A stretch of 64,000 bases of DNA, from NCBI GenBank assembly GCA_020205615.1, contig CM035170.1:35712123-35776122 (forward strand). Reading direction: 5' to 3'. Each line of letters opens with the position of its first letter. The first letter of the stretch is position 1. Of the stretch, positions 56,401 to 64,000 are shown in pieces. Made by a program: the position numbers and the translations under genes. Below the pieces are notes generated by a model. That model saw only the letters and a program-made list of their open reading frames with translations. It had not been told where the DNA came from and ran no database searches. This DNA comes from Panax quinquefolius. Taxonomy: Eukaryota > Streptophyta > Magnoliopsida > Apiales > Araliaceae.

Positions 56401-57615
56401 CTAAGTTTGGGGAGGTGGTTGTTGAACTTCATCGTCTGAGTCACTAGGTGGAAACCTCGGCAGTGGCATCGGCTGCTGGTATGGAAATTGTGATGCTAGA
56501 TTGAAACTCTGAAACATCGTGTTGAGTGAAGCGAACGACGCATTCATAGCATCAAACATGTGGTCTTGCCTCAATGCGAGTCGTCGCATCTCCCGACGTG
56601 ATGCCTTGTTGTGTGCATCCATTTGATGTTTAAAGTCAACGAACCGAGGACTAGATAGTGCCTCGGTCTGCGGTATATGCTCGATTCCTTGATCTCTCAT
56701 AGCCTCATCCTCATCCTCTGAAGTATCTTTAGCGTCAGCTTCGTCCTCCGAAGCTGGTGGAAATATGAAACCCAGTCCTCGAGGATGGGAATCGCCCCCG
56801 ACCCATACTAAATATCGTGCTATCATTCTGGAGTCTAGCAACACAAGTGGCATCTATGTGGGCTCATCGTCAGACTATCTCACACCTTCTTGGCGACACA
56901 ACCCACATATGAGTGTTGGGTGTGGCAAGTCGCCCGAAAAGTTTCCACGTAAGCACCGGTGGATGGAGAAATAAATAATGGCCCCGACGTCAATGAGAAA
57001 GTCTTGCACAATCGCGTATAGTAGTAACGCCTTATCTTTTGTCACATCTGAGGTGTGTTGAGATGGATACAATTTAGCACATAGGAATACATACCAAATT
57101 TTTCCATATCGACTTAGATCTTTGCTATGGAACATTGTGCCTCCTTTCCGACCTTTGATCCATGTTGTGCTTGGCTTAGTCATTTCCTTAAGTATTTCCT
57201 CATAGTCCGGATCAAAATCACGTAGTTGGGCATACTGGCATTGTCGAGGCACCCGCAGATGATAATAGGTGTTTATGGAATCAGCACTAAACGGGACCAA
57301 GCGACCCCGTACAAAAGCGTTAAATGGGGCTTTTTCCTCAGTGTTTGCATAAAACTCCTTGACTATGTTGACCACGGCGGGTTCCCGCTCTTGGTTGAAT
57401 TTATTCCACCATTTTTGGTAAATTTGAACCATCATCTCCCCATCAACGAGATCCGGTGCCAACCCCCGCTCCGGTGTAAGGGCTTTTGTCATCATATAAT
57501 CATACCGAGTGGCGGCAGCAGCACTCACAAATTTTTGGCGATCAAAGGTGCGTGTCGGTTTTGTGGATCGTGAACTCTCTCCCCTTTGGCGTTCAGATGT
57601 TGGATGCAACACCAT
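56401..57615 (-). pseudogene. extra ORF with plant transposon-protein (PF20167-like) domain, env position
   Basis: The frame starts MVLHPTSERQRGESS at 57615 and runs 404 codons in one phase, interrupted only by two TAG stops near 56872 and 56854. Residues about 25-215 hold KFVSAAAATRYDYM, VVNIVKEFYANTEEKAPF, VRGRLVPFSADSINTYYHL and the YGKIWYVFLCAKLYPSQHTSDVTKDKALLLYAI region. That pattern is the one I know as the putative plant transposon protein domain. The C-terminal third has an acidic DEDEAM segment, an RREMRRLALRQDHMFDAMN helix and a Pro-rich tail. There is no signal peptide or membrane segment, so it is not a membrane Env. Function is unknown. It is the best preserved ORF in the element. 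Confidence 0.7.
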
Positions 57616-58436
57616 CGAATCCGACTATCTGAACTCACTGGCAACACACTACCTTCCCCTCACACTTGGTTCACTCAACTTCTCAAACACTTGGTGTGCA
57701 AAGTGGTGTATCCTCCCCAAATTGAAACCTTAAACTTGCAAAGTGGTGTACTTGGAAGTGATGAATTGGAACACCAAGTATTCAATCGAACTTGCTCTCA
57801 AATAGCCTCTGTGAATGCCCTAATTAGAAAATAGTTGCAGAGTTCTGTGAAGAATTTGAGATGAGATGTGGCAATATATAGAGGTGGTGTGATTGGGTGT
57901 ATTGGTGGATTGAGAAAGTGGGGTAGTGGAAATCGTGGGGGTGAAGTGGGTTCAATGGATTTAGGTAATGGGTAGAAGTAGGGTGTTAGGAGTTGTAAAT
58001 CGTGGGTGTTATGTAGGAGAAAGAAGGATTCAATTAGGAAGATGAAATATTTGGGCGTGTGGCCGTGTGACAGCCGAATAAGTATGCCCATATTCTAGGA
58101 CCCTCATTTGCCGGGTGGTACTAAAGTTAATTGAGTCATTTCACGTGGCATGCCCAATTATAAGTTGTCCACTTTGCTCTTCTTTTCTTTATGCTATGTC
58201 ACTAAATCTGCATTTTTCCCATCCTGCAAGCCATGAAACATGAAAGTTATTAGATTATTGATAAATTTGAGCGATATTGGGAGATTAACAAGACGTTTAC
58301 TATATAGTACCTACCTAATAACTTAATAGAAACTATATTCTATAATTATGAATGAAAATATGATAAATAAATGAAAGATTGGGTTGCCTCCCAATTAGCG
58401 CTTGAGTTTAAGTCGTTCAGCTTGACTACTTCCTGT
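57616..58436 (-). other. spacer between integrase and the extra ORF of element E
   Basis: No coding signal. A TATATAT-type box (minus CTATATATTGCC, 57882-57871) lies about 255 bases before the extra ORF start. GGGAGGCAACCCAATC (minus strand, 58395-58378) is shared with element A. The ORF 57798-58091 has biased composition and is not supported. Confidence 0.5.
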
Positions 58437-59608
58437 TCACGGTGCGTCGGACAATGTGATGGCGATGACATCAGTGTTGGACTCGCCCCCCCCCCCCCAA
58501 TAGTGCTTTAATCGTTCACCGTTGACTTTGTAAGTTTTTAACGAATTTCGACTGTAAAGTTCAACGGCACCATGAGAGAACACCTGCTTTATAGTGTATG
58601 GTCCCGACCATCTCGACTTGAGCTTTCCTGGGAACAATCTCAGCCGCGAGTTGAACAGAAGGACTGATTGTCCCGGCTCGAATGTTCTTCGCATAATTTT
58701 CTGGTCGTGCCATCTCTTGACCTTTTCCTTGTATAACTTGGAGTTCTCGATGGCTTGAAGGCAAAATTCGTCAAGCTCATTTAGTTGAAGTAATCTCTTT
58801 TCCCCTACAGCTGCTTGATCAAAATTGAGTTTCTGAATTGCCCAATAAGCCTTATGTTGTAGCTCGACTGGTAAGTAACACGCCTTTCCGTATAATAGTT
58901 GATATGGTGACATCCTGATCGGTGTCTTATACGCAGTCCGGTATGCCCATAATGTATATATCATCCAACCGGAGCGACCAATCCTTACGATTCGGATTCA
59001 CCACTTTCTCTAATATTTTCTTGACTTCCTTGTTCGACACCTCAGCATGTCCACTGGTTTGAGGGTGATACGTCGTCGTTACCTTGTGGTTGACCCCATA
59101 CCATCGCCAATAGAGCTATGAATGATTTGTTGCAAAAGTGACTACCTTCATCACTTATAATTGCTCTTGGTGTGCCAAACCTCATGAAAATGTTTTTCTG
59201 TAGAAATTTAAGGACCACCTTAGCATCGTTAGAAGGTAGTGCTACTTCTTCAACCCACCTTGACACATAGTCCACCGCAAGCAAAATGTACTGATTGGAA
59301 AATTTGGAAGGGAATGGCCCCATGAAATCGATGCCCCAAACATCAAAAATTTCAACTTCGAGAATCATTTGTAGAGGCATCTCATTCCTTTTCGAAATGT
59401 TGCCTACCCTTTGACATCTATCACAAGTTTTGACAAATTGGTGGGCATCCTTGAATAATGTAGGCCAATAAAACCCAGATTGTAGTACCTTTGTTGTTGT
59501 CCTCTTACTACCGTAATGTCCGCCATATACAGATGAGTGGCACTCATGCAGAATGTTCTTCACTTCACTGTAGGGCATGCACCTTCTAATCATTTTTTTT
59601 CGCAGCAT
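58437..59608 (-). pseudogene. integrase (element E)
   Basis: The first part (59608-59042) has the zinc-binding HECHSSVYGGHYG and CDRCQRVG residues. The catalytic core follows, with VWGIDFMGPFPSK (first Asp) and IISDEGSHFCN (second Asp). A frameshift near 59090-59050 moves to the segment with the HAE glutamate and KKILEKVV, partly outside the open frames. The C-terminal part (58964-58437) has [32 protein letters not shown] and [16 protein letters not shown]. It ends in HYWGGGGES, encoded by a run of eleven C on the + strand. Integrase inserts the element DNA; the shift inactivates it. Confidence 0.9.
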
Positions 59609-59730
59609 TTGCTTGAATAAATAGGGTTCGGCCCCACATGTACCATTTTACGTCATGAAGAAACTTCTTTTTATGTTTCTTGTGAGATCGTGGGAAGAAC
59701 GCTTGCTTACTAAAATAATTCATATAATCA

Positions 59731-60884
59731 TCATTCCAAGGAAATTTCATGATTTATCCCAAACAATTGCTCGTCCAGAAATGATTCATTGATTTCGCAC
59801 TTGTCCTCTATCGATTTCCCTTGATTTTCAAGCCTAGACAAGTGATCGGTGACTTGATTCTCGGTCCCCTTTCTATCCTTTATTTCTAGATCAAACTCTT
59901 GTAGCAGTAGAATCCATCGAATAAGTCGTGGCTTAGCATCTTTTTTTGTAATTAGGTACCGAATAGCCGAATGGTTCGTGTAGACTATCACCTTAGCCCC
60001 GATCAAGTATGCCCAGAACTTTTCAAACGCATATACCACTACAAACAATTCCTTTTCCATGGTTTTATAGTTCATTTGAGCCTCTGTGAGCGTTTTGCTT
60101 GCATAATATATGGCGTGAAATACATTCTCTCGGCGTTGTCCCAAAATAGCCCCAATCGCGTAGTCGATTGCATCACACATCAGCTCAAAGGGCATATTCC
60201 AATCCGGTGCGACTATCACAGGGGATGTAGTTAATTTCTTTTTCAACAACTCAACGCCGGCTTATATTCCTCATCAAAATTAAACACAAAGTCCTTCTCT
60301 AAAAGACTGCACAAAGGTTTTGCCATTTTAGAGAAGTCCTTTATGAACCTTTTATAGAACCCAACATGTCCCAGAAAACTTCTTATTCCTTTTACTGAGC
60401 TTGGTGGAGGCGCTTCAATTGTTTCCAAATTAGCCTTGTCGACCTCCAAATCAGTGAGCCGATACCTTGTGGCCCAAAAATTATGCCCTCCTCAACCATG
60501 AAGTGGCATTTTTCCCGCTTAAGTACAAGGTTCATCTCTTCACAGCGTTATTGTAACACCATTACCAAATTCCCTAGGCAAGTATCAAAATTGTCTCCAT
60601 AGACAGAAAAGTCATCCATGAAGACTTCCATGTTTTTCTCCACCATGTCTGAGAAAATGGCCATCATACACCGTTGAAAGGTAGCAGGTGAATTACACAA
60701 ACCAAATGACATTCTCCTAAACGTGAATGTGCCGTAAGGGCACATAAATGTAGTCTTCTCTTGATCCTTAGGAGTGATGGCGATCTAGTTATAGCCTGAG
60801 TATCCATCCAATAAACAGTAGTAATCATGTCCCGCTAATCTATCCAACATTTGATTGATAAAGGGTAGCGGAAAGTGATCTTTT
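59731..60884 (-). pseudogene. reverse transcriptase palm, connection and RNase H (element E)
   Basis: The fragment 60745-60548 has CPYGTFTFRRMSFGLCNSPATF and the catalytic FMDD (60622-60611). A stop at 60547-60550 and a shift lead to 60449-60243 (FLGHVGFYKRFIKDFSKMAKPL). A further shift leads to 60249-59731, the RNase H ([39 protein letters not shown], and DHLSRLEN at the end). The motifs keep their key residues except that RNase H reads CDAIDYA where CDASDYA is usual. Spacer 59609-59730 is degenerate. Confidence 0.9.
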
Positions 60885-62048
60885 TAGGTTGCCTTATTCA
60901 ACCTCCTATAATCGATGCACACCCTCCAACCTGTCAGTGTTCTTGTTGGAATTAACTCGTTATCCTCATTCTGTACCACGATCATTCCCCCCTTTTTCGG
61001 CACACAATGAACCGGACTAACCCACTTACTGTCGGAAATTAGATAGATGATACCGGCATCCAATAATTTCAGAATTTCCTTCTTTACCACTTCCTTCATA
61101 ATCGAGTTAAGTCTTCGTTGTTGCTCCACCATCGATTTTGCATCATCTTCCATCAGAATCTTGTGCATGCAAAATGAAGGGCCGGTTCCCTTAATATCCG
61201 CGATCCTCCATCCTATCGCTGCTTTATGTTCCCTAAGCACCCTCGACAACTTTTCTTCCTGCAAATCGTTAAGTGCAGCAGAAATAATAACAGGTAAAGA
61301 ATTTGAACTGCCTAAATACGCATACCTGAGGTGTTTAGGGAGTGGCTTGAGTTCCAGAGTTGGTGGCTCCTCCAATGATGGTTTCAATTTTTTCGTGGCT
61401 ATCTCCTCCGTGTGTAAAACTTCAAATGGTGCTCTGAATCGGCTAACTTGTGGCAATGAATCTAACATCTGTAAGTAGTCCACAAATTCTGAGTCATCGA
61501 CTTCTTTATCCCCCAATAATGTTGTTTCTAATGGATCGTTGACCAGACTCTTGCCCATATCTTCACTGATAATTTACTCAATTATATCCATCCGAAAACA
61601 TTCTTCCTCATCCGTGGGGAATTTCATGGCCTTGAACACGTTAAATTTGATTTCTTGATCTTGGATCCTCATAGTAAGTTCTCCTTTTTATGCCAAGAAA
61701 GGTCTCCCTAAGATAATTGGGATGTTCTTGTCCTCCTCAAAATCCAGAATAATAAAGTCCATGGGGAATATAAACTTATGCACTTTAACAAGTATGTCCT
61801 CTACTATGCCTCTCGGATATGTGACTAACCTATCCGCCAACTACAATGAAATATTCGTAGGCTTTGGCGCCAAAACCCAATTCGTATATCTTGACAATGG
61901 CATAAGGTTCACACTCCCCCAAATCACATAAACACTTATTAAAAGACATGTTCCCGATCGTGCATGGAATAGTGAAACTCCCCGGGTCTTTCAGCTTTGG
62001 TGGCAACTTCTGCTGTAACACCACACTACACTCCTCTGTTAATGCCAC
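60884..62048 (-). pseudogene. protease and RT N-terminal part (element E)
   Basis: The protease frame (62048-61830) has DPGSFTIPCTIG and the active site CDLGECEPYAIVKIYELGFG, where CDLGASINLMP-like wording is usual. The Asp is kept, the Ala-Ser after it is lost. 61830-61559 is frameshifted. The frame 61558-60884 (224 codons) has the Athila linker (LELKPLPKHLRYAYLG, LSRVLREHKAAIGW), RT fingers (WVSPVHCVPKKGG) and WRVCIDYRRLNKAT. It ends in a stop near 60884. Confidence 0.88.
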
Positions 62049-62201
62049 TATTTCGAAGTCTTACCATTTCTTTTTCCTTGATAGAATCCCTTTCATGAAC
62101 TTCGCATAACTCGGCATCTGCTCTAAGGCTTCTGCAAACGGGATATTAATATGGAGTTTCTTAAAAACTTCCAAAACCTTCGCGAACTGCTTATCTAATT
62201 T

Positions 62202-63740
62202 CTATTTTTGGACCCTCTGCTGAAATGGTGGTAGAGGATGTGCAACTGGTTTGTCGTCTAACTTTGTTTTCTCACCTTGCTTATCCTCACCCTTGTCTCC
62301 TTCAACCACTTTACTGTCGTCAACTTTTTCATCTGATATTGCTAAATTTTCTGCATCTTTGCCAACGAGATGTGTTCCACTCTTCAACGTAATTGCCTGA
62401 CACTGTTCGTGGTTCCCCTTCGGATTTCTCTCTGTATCACTCGGTAGGGTCCCTTGTGGCCTGTTATTTAATGCTAAGGAAATTTGCCCCATCTGATTTT
62501 CCAAGTTCTTTATTGCCACTACTTGATTTTTCATTGTTGCCTCATTGCTACTTATGTACTTCGACAACAACTCCTCTAAATCTGATTTTCTTTCCTAATG
62601 TTGAGCCGGTTGTTGATGATTCTGAAAACCTAGGGGATATAATGGTCGTGGAGCTTGATTTTGCTGGTTATTGCTCCATGAGAAATTTGGGTGGTTCCTA
62701 TTCCCCTGGTTGTAAGTGTTTTGGTACATATTCTATGGACCCATGTTGTAGCTCCCTACGAACTGCATGGACACTAGATTGATTGCGCACTGATCTGTTG
62801 GATGGTCACCCACGCATAATTCACATACTACTACAACCTGTTGTACCTGAGCCCCTGTCATGGCATCCAACTTCTTGGACATCGAATAAATTTGTGCTTG
62901 TATTGCTGTCACTCCATTTACTTCTAACACCCCAGCTGCCTTTGTCTGTGCCATTCTTGTTGTGGGCCACTGGTAGTTGTTAGCCACCATGGTCTCAATC
63001 AAATTGTAGGCTTCCTCATAACTCTTAGCCATGAACGCTCCACCCGACGCTGCATCAATACTTCTTCTGAGATTCCAACGTAGTCCGTTATAAAAAGTAT
63101 TCATTTGCAACCACTTAGGCAATCCATGTTACAGGCACTTTCGGAGTAACTCCTTGTGTCTCTCCCATGCCTCATATAGCGACTCCCCATGTTGCTTCTC
63201 AAACATTGTTATGTCATTCCTCATTTTGGCAGTTTTCGTCGTTGGGAAAAATTTGGCAAGGAATTTCTGAGCTAAGTCTTCCAACGTGGTTATCGATCCA
63301 GGCGGTAGTGAGTGTAACCAACTCTTCACCTTGTCCCGTAAAGTGAATGGGAACAAGTAAAGTCTCACCGCATCATCTGACACCCCATTATACCTGAAGG
63401 TGTCGCAAATCTCCAAAAAGCTGACTATATGTTTATTCGGATCGTCATTAGCCAATCCCCCAAACTAAACTGAATTCTGGATCATCTGAATCGTCCCAGG
63501 CTTGATTTTGAATGTATTTTCAGCAATTGCAGGCCTGGTGATGTTCGATTGCAGTTCAGTCACCTTAGGTGTGGCGAAGTCCCTTAACACTTTCTGATCT
63601 TCAGCATCCATCGCTTCTTCTATATCAGAGTTTTTGAATTCATTCCTTATTTCCTTGATCCACTTACTTAACCACTAAAATCTTCTTTCAATGTCATCCT
63701 CAAAAGGAAGCAAGTCTGGATTTTGGGATCATGTTTGCAT
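62202..63740 (-). pseudogene. gag polyprotein (element E)
   Basis: The start is not clear; Athila-type wording (DLLPFEDDIERRF, KIKPGTIQMIQ) appears from about 63730, broken by stops. The capsid frame 63455-63129 has NDDPNKHIVSFLEICDTF, FPFTLRDKVKSWLHSLPPGSI and AWERHKELLRKC. After one stop the same phase continues at 63122-62733 with FYNGLRWNLRRSIDAASGG, NNYQWPTTRM and a knuckle remnant CELCVGDHPTDQC. The linker 62570-62202 is acidic and Lys-rich. Element A gag starts at the counterpart of NNYQWP. Confidence 0.9.
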
Positions 63741-63855
63741 AAACCAATGTCAAAAACCTGAAATAAGAAGAAGAAAAACAAAAACAAAAAGTGTTTAAGT
63801 AAAACTGGACTAATTAAACTGATATTGTAAAAATATTAAAATCTAAACTAAATTG

Positions 63856-63873
63856 TCCCCGGTAACGGCGCCA
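63856..63873 (-). other. primer binding site, tRNA-Asp type (element E)
   Basis: The minus strand reads TGGCGCCGTTACCGGGGA, one base different from the element A site, six bases from the LTR. Confidence 0.88.
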
Positions 63874-63879
63874 AAAACT

Positions 63880-64000
63880 TGTTGGGTAAAATCTATATAC
63901 TCAAAACACGCAAGTATACGTGGTCAACAAGTAATATAGTAATGAATAAAGTATCGTTCCCACGGAGATAAATTAGCAAGAAATTTAACTTCACAATTAT
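63880..64000 (-). repeat. 5' LTR of element E, cut by the window edge
   Basis: TGTTGGGTAAAATC starts the + strand view. The 117 bases shared with the 3' LTR (from 53766) differ at three positions (TACTC/TACGC, ACGTGG/ACATGG, GATA/GACA). Confidence 0.92.

Larger units (their letters stand above)
53766..64000 (-). mobile_element. Athila-type Ty3/gypsy retrotransposon (element E), right end outside the window
   Basis: On the minus strand the order is partial 5' LTR (64000-63880), tRNA-Asp PBS, gag, protease, RT, RNase H, integrase, an extra ORF, polypurine tract and 3' LTR (55146-53766). The catalytic FMDDFSVYG wording and tRNA-Asp PBS indicate Athila. It is inserted in copia pol at 53765. The two LTR ends that can be compared (about 117 bases) differ at three positions by eye, so the insertion is fairly recent, yet gag and pol already hold many stops and shifts. 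Confidence 0.92.

Noticed and set aside
57798..58091. 97-codon minus ORF rich in Pro and His
   Set aside because: No recognisable domain, biased composition, and it lies in the spacer before the PF20167-like ORF.
61047..61478. 143-codon plus-strand ORF
   Set aside because: It overlaps the element E RT linker on the minus strand, whose motifs are clear.

Overview
The window is a block of nested LTR retrotransposons from a plant genome. I read it as an angiosperm, probably a eudicot: it is AT-rich and carries plant-specific Ty3/gypsy lineages (Tat/Ogre, Athila, Tekay chromovirus), one Ty1/copia relative, and plant retroelement-associated PMD and DUF7745-like protein families. I found no ordinary single-copy host gene, tRNA or rRNA. 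Nearly every coding region has stops or frameshifts, so most entries are pseudogenes.

Layout, left to right. 1-7194: a minus-strand Tekay-type chromovirus (element B) cut by the left edge, with degenerate pol, gag, an extra acidic/coiled-coil ORF, a PBS and a 2.7 kb LTR. 7195 to about 14.5 kb: a plus-strand Tat/Ogre-type gag-pol, including a G-patch, a 151 bp intron between protease and reverse transcriptase, RNase H, a second (archaeal-type) RNase H and integrase. It is followed by tandem repeats. 14580-27103: antisense reading frames (a PMD domain gene with an intron, a DUF7745-like region and a coiled-coil region). They are split by a 5.7 kb gag-only Athila-like element (A, 15603-21294) and by a minus-strand solo LTR with a perfect target duplication (22435-25272). 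27715-37591: a complete but inactivated Tekay chromovirus (C) with both LTRs, PBS, gag-pol and a C-terminal chromodomain.

37592-41513: a Tat-type 3' untranslated region rich in palindromic repeats, a polypurine tract and a Tat-type LTR, followed by a PBS-like site. 43180-47315: a 4.1 kb chromovirus LTR (D). It is followed by an integrase fragment related to element C, itself split by a solo LTR of the C family (47412-49852) with a perfect 5 bp duplication. 51405-53765: a decayed copia gag-protease-integrase. Its pol is broken at the start of the reverse transcriptase by element E (53766 to beyond 64000). E is a minus-strand Athila-type element with a PF20167-like plant transposon protein ORF in the position where other Athila elements carry an env-like gene.

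The junctions give a partial order of insertion. The Tat element is older than B, A, C and the 22.4 kb solo LTR. The integrase fragment is older than its solo LTR. The copia element is older than E. E is probably the youngest element tested: its two LTR ends differ at only about 3 of 117 aligned bases. All alignments and domain calls were made by eye from the sequence and remembered family motifs.
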